Shown: positions 26,240 through 35,391 of the stretch, piece after piece
Layout: the number at the start of each line of letters is the position of its first letter
How positions within the stretch are numbered: the stretch's first letter is position 1
From: Opitutaceae bacterium
GTDB lineage: Bacteria; Verrucomicrobiota; Verrucomicrobiia; Opitutales; Opitutaceae
Direction: 5' to 3'
Assembly: GCA_018402455.1 (NCBI GenBank)
Contig: JAGYIG010000009.1
Coordinates: 1 to 64,000 of the forward strand
DNA: 64,000 nucleotides
The notes under the pieces: generated by a model
Database searches by the model: none
Seen by the model: the letters and a program-made list of their open reading frames with translations, nothing else
What the model was told of the DNA's origin: nothing
Position numbers and translations under genes: made by a program

Positions 26240-27226
26240 CTACTCCGGTTTGCGCCGCAGGGCCACGACATCGTGCGCGCCGTCGATCCATTGCGGCCGG
26301 TGGACCACCACTTCGAACCACGGAGCCCAGTGTTGGGCAATGTATTCGATTGAGTGATACGCGACCATGTAGAAGTCGGGCAGCCCGGCAGTGACCTCCC
26401 CGGTGCGATAGGCGAACCCCCGCGCCTGCACCTCCGCCGCCACCGCCGGATCGCGCTGCCAGTAGGCTTCGCCGTGGAAGGAGGGCACCAGCAGGCCACC
26501 CGGCGCCAGGATGCGATGCAGTTCGCGCACCCAGGCCATTTGCCGGTCCTCGGGCAGATGGGTGAAGACCGAAACGGAGTAGATCGCATCAAAAAACCCG
26601 TCGGCAAAGGTCGTCGGAGGTTCCGTCGGGTTGGTGTAGAACCGGGCGATGGCAGCGAGATTGGCCTGATTCCAATCAATCGATTCGCCGTCAATGTCGC
26701 AGCCCCAGATTTCCCCCCGGGCATGGACCTCGGCAAAACTCCGCAGGACGCGACCGCAGCCGCAGCCAAAATCCAGCACCCGACGAGCGTCGGTCAACGG
26801 CTGACCCGCCGCGGAAAACAGCGCCGCGACCTGATCGAACATCGCCCGACCCGCCGGGTAGAATCGGTGGCCCCACACACTGCCGACCTGCCGCACTTGC
26901 AGGTGGTCGGGGGGCGGTTCGATCGGTGCGACCGGGGCGTTGGCGAGGTGGTCGATCCCGGCGACGCGCACCCGCAGATTCAAGGTCCCGTCTCGCAAGG
27001 CACCCGTGCCCAAACGGCCCTCGAATCCCACGGCGTGACCCCACTCGGGATGGTCCCGGCGGACATCAGGGCGAGGCCGCAATTGCAGCCACTCCGTCGG
27101 CTCACCGCCGTTACCGACGGCCTCGATCGGCCCCCGGGCGACGATCCAGCCACGCACCTCGAAAGGAGCCTGCAGCGGCTGTTCGGTCGGAAATTCGACG
27201 TGCAATTTGAACAAGGAATCGGTCAT
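26240..27226 (-). CDS. Class I SAM-dependent methyltransferase
   Basis: This 328-residue protein has an N-terminal region of about 110 residues rich in beta-strand patterns, possibly a substrate-recognition module, followed by a class I methyltransferase domain with motif I VLDFGCGCGRVLRSF, the acidic strand-2 residue in IWGCDIDGESIDW and the FDAIYSVSVFTHLP segment typical of UbiE/Methyltransf_11-type enzymes. The ATG at 27226 was preferred to a start ten codons upstream. It is convergent with the EEP gene, only 6 bp apart. The substrate is unknown. Confidence 0.85.
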   Translation of the reverse strand: MTDSLFKLHVEFPTEQPLQAPFEVRGWIVARGPIEAVGNGGEPTEWLQLRPRPDVRRDHPEWGHAVGFEGRLGTGALRDGTLNLRVRVAGIDHLANAPVAPIEPPPDHLQVRQVGSVWGHRFYPAGRAMFDQVAALFSAAGQPLTDARRVLDFGCGCGRVLRSFAEVHARGEIWGCDIDGESIDWNQANLAAIARFYTNPTEPPTTFADGFFDAIYSVSVFTHLPEDRQMAWVRELHRILAPGGLLVPSFHGEAYWQRDPAVAAEVQARGFAYRTGEVTAGLPDFYMVAYHSIEYIAQHWAPWFEVVVHRPQWIDGAHDVVALRRKPE

Positions 27227-27295
27227 GGCCCGGCGCGAAGTGTGGCTCGGCCCCATCGCTCAGCAATGGAATTTAGGCCAAGCGCCTTTTCCCCT

Positions 27296-27341
27296 TGTCA
27301 ATCTAGGGAAGAGGGTCTTAACCCTAGTTAATCTAGGGAAG
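27296..27341 (+). promoter_or_regulatory. Probable PadR operator, two repeated sites overlapping the ribosome binding site
   Basis: A perfect inverted repeat CCCTAG-N5-CTAGGG lies at 27322-27338. Thirty base pairs upstream is a second, less symmetrical copy of the AATCTAGGGAAGA half (about 27300-27312), preceded by CCTTG in place of CCCTAG. The downstream site reaches the AGGGAAG that must serve as ribosome binding site of the padR gene (ATG at 27344). Autorepression by PadR is the likely role. Confidence 0.7.
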
Positions 27342-27343
27342 AC

Positions 27344-27673
27344 ATGAACAAAACGGAATTACTCCAAGGCACCCTCGACCTGTTGGTCCTCCGCGTTTTG
27401 CAAGCCGCTCCGATGCATGGGTTCGGCATTGCGCAAAAGATCCATCTCCTCTCCGCCGATGCGTTGCGCATTGAGGAGGGGTCGCTCTATCCGGCGCTTT
27501 ATCGGATGGAGCGAAAAGGATGGATCGAAGCGGAGTGGGGGGTCTCGGAAAACAATCGGCGGGCCAAATTTTATCGGCTGACCCGACGCGGTCGCCAACA
27601 GCTCACCGCCGAGACGGAAACCTGGCAGCGCCTCACCGCGGCAGTGAGCGAGGTGTTGGCCAAAGCGGACTGA
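27344..27673 (+). CDS. PadR-family transcriptional regulator
   Basis: This 109-residue winged-helix protein has the PadR pattern: LLQGTLDLLVLRVL at the start, HGFGIAQKI, then EEGSLYPALYRMERKGWIEAEWG and the RAKFYRLTRRGRQQL beta-wing. It is the short PadR type found next to duplicated FtsX-like permeases in Acidobacteriota and Verrucomicrobiota. It probably represses its own promoter through the inverted repeats just upstream and co-regulates the permease gene that starts 17 bp after its stop. Confidence 0.92.
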   Translation: MNKTELLQGTLDLLVLRVLQAAPMHGFGIAQKIHLLSADALRIEEGSLYPALYRMERKGWIEAEWGVSENNRRAKFYRLTRRGRQQLTAETETWQRLTAAVSEVLAKAD

Positions 27674-27690
27674 AGGAGGAGCAAAACATC

Positions 27691-30390
27691 ATGGGCTCGA
27701 CATTCAAACGGAGGTGGCAGGCACTTTTTCGCCGGCGGGACCTGGAAACAGAGATGGCCGAGGAGATGCGATTTCATCGCGATGCGCAGATCGAGGCCAA
27801 TCGGGCGGCGGGCATGTCGGAATCCGCGGCGCGGGCCGCCGCCCATCGTCAGTTTGGGCCGCGGGGAGCCCTGGAAGAGGCCGCGCGGGAGGCCCGCGGA
27901 TTCTTATGGTTCACCCACTTTAAACAGGATGTGCGTTATGGTCTGCGCATGCTGCTCAAACAAAAGGGCTTCACGCTCGTGGCCGTGCTGACGCTGGCGT
28001 TGGGACTGGCCGCCAACATGTCGGTCTTTGGTATCGTGGACGTTTTTCTTTTCCAGCCCCTGTCGGGAGTGAAGGCTCCCGCCGAGCTGGTGGTGATGAC
28101 CCGCGATGATCCCCGCAACCAATTCGCGTCCACCATCTCGTGGGCCGACTATGAGGACTACCGCGATCAGGTGCCGGGATTCAGCGCTCTGGCCGCCGCC
28201 TTGTTTCGCCCGGTCCATCTAAGCTGGCCGGGAGACGCGGCGGATCGTAACTGGGTGGAATTTGTCAGTCCCAATTATTTTGCCTTGGCCGGGACCGGCC
28301 CGCAGCTCGGGCGTCTGTTTTTGCCGGGGGAAGGCGAAGCGGTGGGGAGCGATCCCGTGGTGGTGTTGTCCCACCGCTATTGGGTCAATCGGCTGGGCCG
28401 GGATCCGGGCATCGTCGGCCGGTCCGTGGTGATCAATGGGCAAAGCTGTGAGGTGGTCGGGGTCGCCCGGGAGGACTTTAGCAGCCTGCAGTGGGGGTTG
28501 GAGCCGGCGCTCTGGTTGCCGGCCAAAATGGTGCCCCCGTTGATCCACTGGGACCCAAACCTTTTTCAGGATCGCGACTGGAACATTTTCCGGGTGACGG
28601 GCCGATTGGCCGCCGGGACCAAGCTGGCCCAAGTGGACGCTCAGCTCGCCGCCGTGGACCAACGCCTCGCGGAGCTGCACGCCGCCGGGACGATGGAGAA
28701 CGTGGTCACGCACGTGGTGCCGGAACAGCGCAGCCGCCCCGACCCCTCCGTCAGCGGATTTCTGCCCCTGGCGGCCGCGGTGTTTCTGGCGCTCGTGGTC
28801 ATGATTTTGCTGATCGCCTGCGCCAACGTCGCCAACCTGTTGTTTGCCCGCGCGGTGACGCGCCAGCGGGAGATGGGCATTCGGGCCGCCATGGGCGCCA
28901 CCCGGGGACGCCTGGCGCGGCAGCTCCTGACCGAGAGCCTGCTGCTGGCTCTCCTCGCCGGGATCGCGGGCTGGGGCCTGAGTTATTTCATCGGTGTCCT
29001 GATGACCGGATTGGCTCCCAGCGGGGACATGCCCGTGGCTTCGGAGTCCTATTCCGGCAGTGTTTGGTCGGTGGTGTTTGCGGTGGCGGTATCGATTCTG
29101 GCGGGGCTGGTGACCGGGCTGTTCCCGGCCTTGCGCTCCAGCCGACTGGACCTCGCTCAGGTGATCAAGAGCGGGGCGATGGGGGGAGCCGACCGCAAAC
29201 GGCACGCGCTTCGCAATGGGTTGGTGGTCACTCAGGTCGCTTTTTGTGCGGTGGTGCTGGTGGCGGGCGGACTGTTCATGCGCAGCCTGCAGCAGGCGGC
29301 CAACATCGAGTTGGGATTCACCCCGGAGAATCTGGCAATGGCGGCGCTGGATCTGGACCTGCAGGGCTACGAACCCGAGCGGGGGCTGGCTTTTCTGGAT
29401 CAGCTGACCACCAAAATTGACGCCCTGCCCGGAGTCGAATCAGTGGCCTATGCCCATGTGCTGCCGTTGAGCACCAGCCCGGGTTTGGGGAGTGTGGCGG
29501 ATGCCGATGTCCCTCAGTTGGACGAGTCCGGCCGGCGGGAGGGTGAAATTCAGGCCGCCACCAATGTGGTGGATGTGAACTTCATGGCGACCATGGAAAC
29601 CGGACTGCTGCAGGGGAGGGCCTTCAACCGCTTTGATACCGCCGAGAGCCCGCCGGTGGTGATCATCAACACGGCCTTGGCGGAAAAGCTTTGGCCCGGC
29701 GAGAATCCGCTGGGGCGGCGCCTGTCCCAGCCCTGGGGCGACCCCATGGAAGTCATCGGCGTCATTCCCACGGGCAAATATGTCATGATCAGCGAGGAGC
29801 CCCGGCCGGCGTTGCTGCGCCCGTTTGCCCAGGCCTACCATGCTCCCATCACCCTGTTCGTGCGGACCTCCCACGATGCCGGGCGAGTGCTGCCGGATTT
29901 GAGGAGGGTTTTACGGCAGCTCGATGCGGACCTGCCGATTTACAATGCCCAGACGATGGCGGAGCACCTGCGCTCGAGTGCGTTCGGTTTCATGCCCATG
30001 CGGATGGCGGCGACCGTCGCGGGGGCGCAGGGCCTCATCGGGCTGCTCTTGGCCGTGATGGGGGTGTATGGCGTGGTCGCCTACTCCGTGAGCCAACGCA
30101 CCCGGGAGATTGGCATCCGTCTGGCCTTGGGGGCCGAACGCGGGGAGGTGTTCCGGCTGGTGGTGCGTGGCGGGCTCAACCTGATCGCAATGGGACTGGC
30201 GATTGGACTGACCATTGCGATCGGTCTGGCCTTGGTGCTCGCGGGCCTCCTGGTCGGTTTGAATCCGTTTGACCTGCCCGTTTTTGGTGGGGTGGCGATG
30301 GGGCTCGCCGCCGTTTCATTGCTGGCGTGCTACCTGCCGGCGCGCCGGGCCATGGCTATCAACCCCGCGATCACCTTGAAGTGCGAGTGA
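27691..30390 (+). CDS. MacB/FtsX-type ABC permease, duplicated (ADOP-like)
   Basis: This 899-residue membrane protein has an N-terminal cytoplasmic segment (about 85 residues, with a conserved EMAEEMRFHRDAQIE stretch), then two MacB/FtsX units, each with one transmembrane helix, a large periplasmic domain and three further helices. The second ends with QRTREIGIRLALGA and CYLPARRAMAINP, mirroring the first unit (RQREMGIRAAMGA and FPALRSSRLDLAQVI). This is the layout of the orphan permeases described from Acidobacteria. No ABC ATPase gene lies nearby, so the partner ATPase, if any, is elsewhere. A strong AGGAGG-type ribosome site precedes the ATG at 27691. The transported substrate is unknown; antimicrobial or lipid export are common guesses for the family. 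Confidence 0.88.
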   Translation: MGSTFKRRWQALFRRRDLETEMAEEMRFHRDAQIEANRAAGMSESAARAAAHRQFGPRGALEEAAREARGFLWFTHFKQDVRYGLRMLLKQKGFTLVAVLTLALGLAANMSVFGIVDVFLFQPLSGVKAPAELVVMTRDDPRNQFASTISWADYEDYRDQVPGFSALAAALFRPVHLSWPGDAADRNWVEFVSPNYFALAGTGPQLGRLFLPGEGEAVGSDPVVVLSHRYWVNRLGRDPGIVGRSVVINGQSCEVVGVAREDFSSLQWGLEPALWLPAKMVPPLIHWDPNLFQDRDWNIFRVTGRLAAGTKLAQVDAQLAAVDQRLAELHAAGTMENVVTHVVPEQRSRPDPSVSGFLPLAAAVFLALVVMILLIACANVANLLFARAVTRQREMGIRAAMGATRGRLARQLLTESLLLALLAGIAGWGLSYFIGVLMTGLAPSGDMPVASESYSGSVWSVVFAVAVSILAGLVTGLFPALRSSRLDLAQVIKSGAMGGADRKRHALRNGLVVTQVAFCAVVLVAGGLFMRSLQQAANIELGFTPENLAMAALDLDLQGYEPERGLAFLDQLTTKIDALPGVESVAYAHVLPLSTSPGLGSVADADVPQLDESGRREGEIQAATNVVDVNFMATMETGLLQGRAFNRFDTAESPPVVIINTALAEKLWPGENPLGRRLSQPWGDPMEVIGVIPTGKYVMISEEPRPALLRPFAQAYHAPITLFVRTSHDAGRVLPDLRRVLRQLDADLPIYNAQTMAEHLRSSAFGFMPMRMAATVAGAQGLIGLLLAVMGVYGVVAYSVSQRTREIGIRLALGAERGEVFRLVVRGGLNLIAMGLAIGLTIAIGLALVLAGLLVGLNPFDLPVFGGVAMGLAAVSLLACYLPARRAMAINPAITLKCE

Positions 30391-30400
30391 GGCGACGGCC

Positions 30401-30682
30401 TCAAGCCTCGCGGACGCGGTTCTTTTCGTCCTCGCGCTCCTCTTCCAGTCGGGCGCGCTCGCTGGCGATCTGCGCCCGGATCTGTTCGGCCTCACTGCGA
30501 TTTCGTCCGGCCAGAGCCTCCTCCAGCTTTTGTTGCAGGAAGATCTCCCGCTCGGCGAGTTTGCCTTGGTAGAGCTGATCAATCTCGGCGAGTTTGGCTT
30601 TCTGCTCGGCGGACAGGGAGGACGTGGCGGAGGGGTCGGATTGTTCCAGCCGCTCCATGGCGAGTTCGTAGGCGCTTTTCAT
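30401..30682 (-). CDS. Small coiled-coil hypothetical protein
   Basis: This 93-residue protein starts MKSAYELAMERLEQ. It is highly charged, with Glu, Lys, Arg and Gln in heptad-like order from about residue 30 to the end, predicting a long coiled coil. It has no signal peptide and no membrane segment. It lies 13 bp downstream of the comEC-like gene in the same direction, so the two are probably co-transcribed. The function is unknown. Confidence 0.72.
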   Translation of the reverse strand: MKSAYELAMERLEQSDPSATSSLSAEQKAKLAEIDQLYQGKLAEREIFLQQKLEEALAGRNRSEAEQIRAQIASERARLEEEREDEKNRVREA

Positions 30683-30695
30683 GTTCCTTGTGGTA

Positions 30696-32339
30696 TCAGG
30701 CCAAACGCAGGCCGATGACAAGCACGAGCAACGTGGCCAGCGGCGGTCCCCACCACCGCCAACGACTGCCCGGCGCGCTGCGCTCCCGCACCACGATCAT
30801 GGTCACCAGGATCAGAGAGGTGCCTCCGGGTCCCCAGTATGACGTAATGAATTCGGCCGGTAGGCTGGCCGCGCCGCCCAACCCCCAGTCCAGCGCCAGC
30901 TGCATCAGGTGCACCACCAACGCGGCCGCGTGATTAAACACCAGCGCCACCGGGCCGAGCCCGGCGAGGCCCAGCACGATGCTGGCGAAGCCCCCCGCAA
31001 TCACCAAACCGGCCAGCGGCACCAGCAGGAGGTTGGCGTAGAAGGCCAGCGGGGTGAACCAGCTAAAGAAGCCCACACTCGAAATGATGCCAATGAGCGA
31101 AGCCGACCAAGTCAGGGCCCCCGCCGTGAGCACCTTCTCAGTGCCGGCTTGGATCAGCCGTTGCCCGCGCGACAGCGTGGCCCGGGGCAGGTCCCGCCAA
31201 GGACGGATCAACGCCAGCCAGTGCTCGCTGAGCGGAATTCCGTGTAACAAAAGAGCGAATACGATGGCGTAGCTCATCTGGAATCCGGCGGAAAACAACT
31301 GGAGGGGATTGAGCAGCAGCACGAGGAGGGCGGAGGTGGCAATGGCGGCCACCGGGTTGCCCGGCGCCCGACAGACGCGCGAACCATGGAAACACGTGAT
31401 CATCAACCACGCCCGCACCGCCGACGGCGTCTGGCCGATCAAATCCACGTAGCCCAGCAGCAGGGTGCAACCCAGCAGGAACGCGGTCAGCCGGGGGACC
31501 CGGCAAACCCGCAGGATGACATGGATCGCGCCGGCGATCACCCCGATGTGCAATCCGCTGATGGCGAAGAGGTGCATCGTGCCGCTGCGCAGGAAGAGAG
31601 ATTTGGCGTCCGCGCTCAACTCGTGCCGGGCGCCGAGCAGCATCGCTTGCAGGGCGCCGACCAGATCCGGGTGGTCGTCCAATCCCCGGGCGAGGATGCG
31701 CCCGGCCTCCGCCCGCAGGCGATCCCGGGCCCGCGCGTAGACCGAGGGAGGGCGGGTGGTCTCAATCCAACGCGCCTGCCGGATGCGGAAGTTGTAGCCT
31801 GTCTCCTCCAGGTATTGGGCAAAGCCGCTCGACTCGGTTTCCGCCAGGGCGGTGAGTTGGCCGACCATGCGTAACGTCGCTCCGCGAGCCAACCCGGCAT
31901 CATCCGCCCCTGCCCGGCGGAGCTGGACCTGCACCTGCTGACCGATCAGCTCCGTGTTGGGCGCGGCCACCGCCAGCACTTCGCCACCAAAACTGAACGA
32001 GCGCTGAGCGTAGGCGGACTCGAACACGCGATCGACCGAGACGGTGACTTCGACCTCACGGTCCGGGAGCTGCGCCCAAACGGGCAGTTTCTGGCGATGA
32101 TGGTGGTGATGCAGGATCCCGCCGGAGAAGCCGGTGAGGATCACGCCGATGGACCACCACGTCCTCCCTGTGCGCCAGGTGGTCAGCGCGATCACCAGGC
32201 CCGCTGCCAGCAGCGCATACCACGGAGCCGGCGACCACCCGGCGGGCTGCCCCCCCGCGAAGGCGATGCCCCCGATGAGCGGCAGGATCAACCACAACAA
32301 GGGGGCGCGTTCGGAGCCGGGGGAGCGGGGAGCGGACAT
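30696..32339 (-). CDS. ComEC/Rec2-like competence membrane protein, no lactamase domain
   Basis: This 547-residue protein has an N-terminal soluble/OB-like region (DUF4131 type, containing LPDREVEVTVSVDRV) after two to three transmembrane helices, then the polytopic competence domain with the typical LFLRSGTMHLFAISGLHIGVIAGAIH and LGYVDLIGQTPSAVRAW signatures. ComEC forms the inner-membrane DNA channel in natural transformation. Many ComEC proteins end in a metallo-beta-lactamase domain; this one stops after the last hydrophobic segments, as several lineages do. The ATG at 32339 was chosen over one 45 bases upstream. Confidence 0.85.
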   Translation of the reverse strand: MSAPRSPGSERAPLLWLILPLIGGIAFAGGQPAGWSPAPWYALLAAGLVIALTTWRTGRTWWSIGVILTGFSGGILHHHHHRQKLPVWAQLPDREVEVTVSVDRVFESAYAQRSFSFGGEVLAVAAPNTELIGQQVQVQLRRAGADDAGLARGATLRMVGQLTALAETESSGFAQYLEETGYNFRIRQARWIETTRPPSVYARARDRLRAEAGRILARGLDDHPDLVGALQAMLLGARHELSADAKSLFLRSGTMHLFAISGLHIGVIAGAIHVILRVCRVPRLTAFLLGCTLLLGYVDLIGQTPSAVRAWLMITCFHGSRVCRAPGNPVAAIATSALLVLLLNPLQLFSAGFQMSYAIVFALLLHGIPLSEHWLALIRPWRDLPRATLSRGQRLIQAGTEKVLTAGALTWSASLIGIISSVGFFSWFTPLAFYANLLLVPLAGLVIAGGFASIVLGLAGLGPVALVFNHAAALVVHLMQLALDWGLGGAASLPAEFITSYWGPGGTSLILVTMIVVRERSAPGSRWRWWGPPLATLLVLVIGLRLA

Positions 32340-32418
32340 CGCGAAAGACAGGGCGGGGAAAGCAAAGCGGGACTTTTCCTCCATAGTGGATTTGGTTCAT
32401 CTTACGAACCCTCTCTTG

Positions 32419-33780
32419 ATGCCTGATTCCGACCAGTCTGATTTTTTTGCCGCCGAGCCGACCGATCCCGCCGCCGCGGCCTCCCCGGCCCAACAACCCC
32501 TCGCCGCCCGGATGCGGCCGCGGGTGTTGGCCGAGATTGTGGGCCAGGAACAGCTGACCAAGGCCGGTGCCCTGCTGCCCCAGCTGATCCGCACGGATCG
32601 ATTTGGCAGCCTGCTGTTTTACGGCCCGCCGGGCTGCGGCAAAACCAGCTTTGCGGAAGTGATCGCCCGGGAAACCCAAAGCCGTTTCGTGCGGATCAAT
32701 GCCGTGATGTCCAACGTGTCGGAACTGCGGGAAATCTTGAGCATCGCGCGCAAGATGCCGGCGTCGCGCACCCTGCTCTTCATCGACGAGCTCCATCGCT
32801 TCAATAAATCCCAGCAGGACCTGCTGCTGCCGGACGTCGAGGAAGGCACCGTGCGATTGATCGGGGCGACCACCCACAATCCCGGTTTCTACGTCAACCC
32901 GCCCCTGCTCTCGCGCAGTCACCTCTTTCGCTTGGAACCGCTCTCAACCGATGCGGTGGCCACGGTGTTGCGCCGGGCATTGGAGGACTCCGAACGTGGG
33001 CTCGGGGGGCGGGGCCTGCAGGCCGACGCGGCGGTGCTGAACGACTTGGCGGTGCTGTGTGACGGCGACCTGCGGCGGGCTTTGAATGCACTCGAGGTCA
33101 TCGCGCTGAGCCTGCCGGAGACGCGATCGGATATCACCGCCGGCGAGTTGGAGGCCTTCGCCCGGGAGCGGCGGATCCGTTACGACGCCAATGAGGACGA
33201 GCACTACGATACGATTTCGGCGTTTATCAAAAGTTGTCGCGGTGGGGATCCGGATGCCGCGATGTATTGGTTGGCCAAGATGCTGGCCGGAGGGGAGGAC
33301 CCGCGTTTCATCGCGCGGCGGCTGGTGATCCTGGCCAGCGAGGATATCGGTCTCGCGGACCCGTTTGCCCTGCCGTTGGCCACCGCGGCGCTGCATGCCG
33401 TCGATTTTATCGGACTACCGGAGGCGGAACTCACCCTGGCCCACGCAACCCTGCACATCGCCTGTGCGCCGAAGAGCAACTCCGCCACCCGGGCGCTCGC
33501 CGCCGCCAAGCAGGCGCTGAAGACCGCCCCGGTTCAGCCCGTGCCGCTGCCGTTGCGGGACAAGGGCGGGAAGGCGAGCAAACGGGTCGGACACGGTCAG
33601 GGTTACGCGTATTCCCACGATTTCCCGGAGGGGATCTCGGGCCAAGACTACCTCGAGACCCCCCTGCAGCTCTACCAGCCGTCCGCCAACGGCCTCGAAC
33701 CGCGCATCGCCGACCGCCTGGCCCGGTGGCGTAAACTTAAAGCGGACGTTAAAACCCAGTCCCCGCGTCCCGGCCCTTGA
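32419..33780 (+). CDS. rarA: Replication-associated recombination protein A (AAA+ ATPase)
   Basis: This 453-residue RarA/MgsA protein belongs to the clamp-loader-related AAA+ family that acts at stalled replication forks. The Walker A lysine is K75 in FYGPPGCGKTSF, and Walker B is LLFIDELHRFNKSQQD. The HNPGFYVNPPLLSR segment corresponds to sensor 1 with the arginine-finger region, and the C-terminal half has the tetramerisation region with ASEDIGLADP and HDFPEGISGQDYL, both diagnostic for RarA. The N-terminus (SDFF) may be a clamp- or SSB-interaction tail. The ATG at 32419 was chosen because the longer frame overlaps the divergent comEC-like gene. Confidence 0.94.
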   Translation: MPDSDQSDFFAAEPTDPAAAASPAQQPLAARMRPRVLAEIVGQEQLTKAGALLPQLIRTDRFGSLLFYGPPGCGKTSFAEVIARETQSRFVRINAVMSNVSELREILSIARKMPASRTLLFIDELHRFNKSQQDLLLPDVEEGTVRLIGATTHNPGFYVNPPLLSRSHLFRLEPLSTDAVATVLRRALEDSERGLGGRGLQADAAVLNDLAVLCDGDLRRALNALEVIALSLPETRSDITAGELEAFARERRIRYDANEDEHYDTISAFIKSCRGGDPDAAMYWLAKMLAGGEDPRFIARRLVILASEDIGLADPFALPLATAALHAVDFIGLPEAELTLAHATLHIACAPKSNSATRALAAAKQALKTAPVQPVPLPLRDKGGKASKRVGHGQGYAYSHDFPEGISGQDYLETPLQLYQPSANGLEPRIADRLARWRKLKADVKTQSPRPGP

Positions 33781-33811
33781 TCGCCCCGGTCGATCCCCCC
33801 AGACTGGCACC

Positions 33812-34237
33812 ATGAAATTGAAACGGTTACTCCTGCTGCTGGTGCTGGGCCTGATGACCCTGGTGATGTCTCATGGCCAGGAGCGTGACGACGACGATGA
33901 TGATGACGAAGAGGTGAAGGAGTCGCAGCTAGTGGGCGTGGAGCGGGCGTTGGACGATGAAACCTACATGGGTCTGGCGATCGAGGGTAACGCCTTGGTC
34001 TTACGATTTTACGACGAGGAAAAACAACTCATTGAACCCGAAGCCGAGCGCGCCTCGGCTTGGTGGAAACCGGTCAACCGCTCCGGCCGCGAGCGGGTGG
34101 TGCTCAACCCGTCGGGGGATGGGCTCAGGTCTCCGCCCAAAGTGCACCCGCCGTATGTGTTTTATGTCATGGTCACCTTGATCGATGACGAGGGCGAGGC
34201 GATCGGCACCCACCGTTTCGACATGTCCGAGTTGTAA
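33812..34237 (+). CDS. Small secreted acidic hypothetical protein
   Basis: This 141-residue protein starts MKLKRLLLLLVLGLMTLVMSHG, a clear signal peptide, followed directly by a run of seven aspartates and then glutamates. The remainder looks like a compact beta-rich domain (YMGLAIEGNALVLRFYDEEK and VFYVMVTLIDDEG). No family was recognised. An acidic tail just after the cleavage site could bind cations, but this is speculation. It lies 32 bp after rarA and may be read through from it. Confidence 0.65.
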   Translation: MKLKRLLLLLVLGLMTLVMSHGQERDDDDDDDEEVKESQLVGVERALDDETYMGLAIEGNALVLRFYDEEKQLIEPEAERASAWWKPVNRSGRERVVLNPSGDGLRSPPKVHPPYVFYVMVTLIDDEGEAIGTHRFDMSEL

Positions 34238-34281
34238 CCGCGCCCCGCCGTGGCCTCTTAGTCGGTCGCGCCCGGCTGGTC

Positions 34282-35160
34282 TCATTGACGTATCATATCC
34301 ACCGATACAGAGAGGGTTTTGGTTTGAGTCCCCTTGAACACGCCCCGGGTCGGCGTGCAGTCGTGGTAGTCCCGGCCGACGGATACCTTCACGTGCCGCT
34401 CCCCGGCCTCGCAGTCGTTGGTCGGGTCCAGCGGCCACCATTCGCCGCCGGGAAGCTTGACCTCCACCCAGGCATGGGATTCGGCGGCTCCAATGAGACG
34501 CCGGCGTTTCTCGCCCTGCCGGGCGGCCTGCCGCTGGGATTCCGTCTCGATGTAGCCCACCACGTAGCGGGCGGGGATCTCGGCCGATCGGAGGATCGCG
34601 ATCATGACCTGGGCAAAATCCTGACACACCCCGCGGCGTGACTTGAGCACCTCGTCCACGGTGGTGCCGAGGTGCGTGGATCCGGCCTGATAGGTGAACT
34701 CGTGATGAATCCAGTGGTTCAGCTCGGATACGGCGGGCCCAATCTCGCCCGATGCTTTGAAAAACCGGTTGGCGATGCGGTTGACGGCTGCGTTCAGTGC
34801 GATTGCCGGGGACGCTTCCAGAAACTCGTAATTCCGCAGCCGTTCGCTGCGGTAGATCTGTCGGGACTCGGAAATACTGACATCCCAGGCCGCCGGGCGC
34901 CGTTGCCGGGGGAAGGTCTCGACCTCGGCGTAGCTGTCCAGCACCAGCTGTTCATGGCGATGAATGACCGAGAACGTGTGCACGGGATTGCCGAAATAGT
35001 CCTCGTAGGCATGGACATTGGCCGAGGGCTCGATTTCGAGTCGGTGCGCGATGACCTTTTGATCGTCGCCGGAGGCGGGCCGCAAGCGGGCCTCCATGAA
35101 CGACTCAATGGCGGAACCCGTGTAAAGGTAGCTGGTGCGGTGGTGGAGATGAAAGCGCAT
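34282..35160 (-). CDS. Transglutaminase-like cysteine peptidase-fold protein
   Basis: This 292-residue protein has an N-terminal beta-rich region (the bacterial transglutaminase-like N-terminal type, MRFHLHHRTSYLYTGS) and a transglutaminase-core domain with a complete putative catalytic triad: C179 in SRRGVCQDFA, H229 in ESHAWVEV and D245 in WWPLDPTN. Proteins of this type are usually cytoplasmic and often occur with circularly permuted ATP-grasp and alpha-E partners, which are not present here. The start at 35160 gives the family N-terminus and avoids an upstream extension. Protease or amidase activity is inferred from the family. Confidence 0.87.
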   Translation of the reverse strand: MRFHLHHRTSYLYTGSAIESFMEARLRPASGDDQKVIAHRLEIEPSANVHAYEDYFGNPVHTFSVIHRHEQLVLDSYAEVETFPRQRRPAAWDVSISESRQIYRSERLRNYEFLEASPAIALNAAVNRIANRFFKASGEIGPAVSELNHWIHHEFTYQAGSTHLGTTVDEVLKSRRGVCQDFAQVMIAILRSAEIPARYVVGYIETESQRQAARQGEKRRRLIGAAESHAWVEVKLPGGEWWPLDPTNDCEAGERHVKVSVGRDYHDCTPTRGVFKGTQTKTLSVSVDMIRQ

Positions 35161-35391
35161 CGGAGGGAGCAAGCGGCAGGCAAAGCGGCGCAGACCCGGG
35201 TGGCAACCGCACAAACCAGCGGCGAACGACCCCGGTGGTCCGGGGCGCGCCCCTTGATTCCCGCGGCGAGGCTGGAAGGCTGGAGCATCGGCAATTCAAG
35301 GGCCGCCCGCGGGAGCTCGCCGGTTTCGGGTTGCGCAATTGCGTTTGCTGGTTGTGCGTAGGCGCTCTGTCCCGATCCTTGTTCTTCGACC

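Noticed and set aside
26228-26245. Bidirectional terminator between the EEP and methyltransferase genes
   Set aside because: A short GTAGCC/GGCTAC stem exists but it overlaps a stop codon and has no T-run.
35161-35391. Possible FMN riboswitch upstream of ribH
   Set aside because: The conserved riboswitch blocks were not found; only ordinary GC-rich stems are present.
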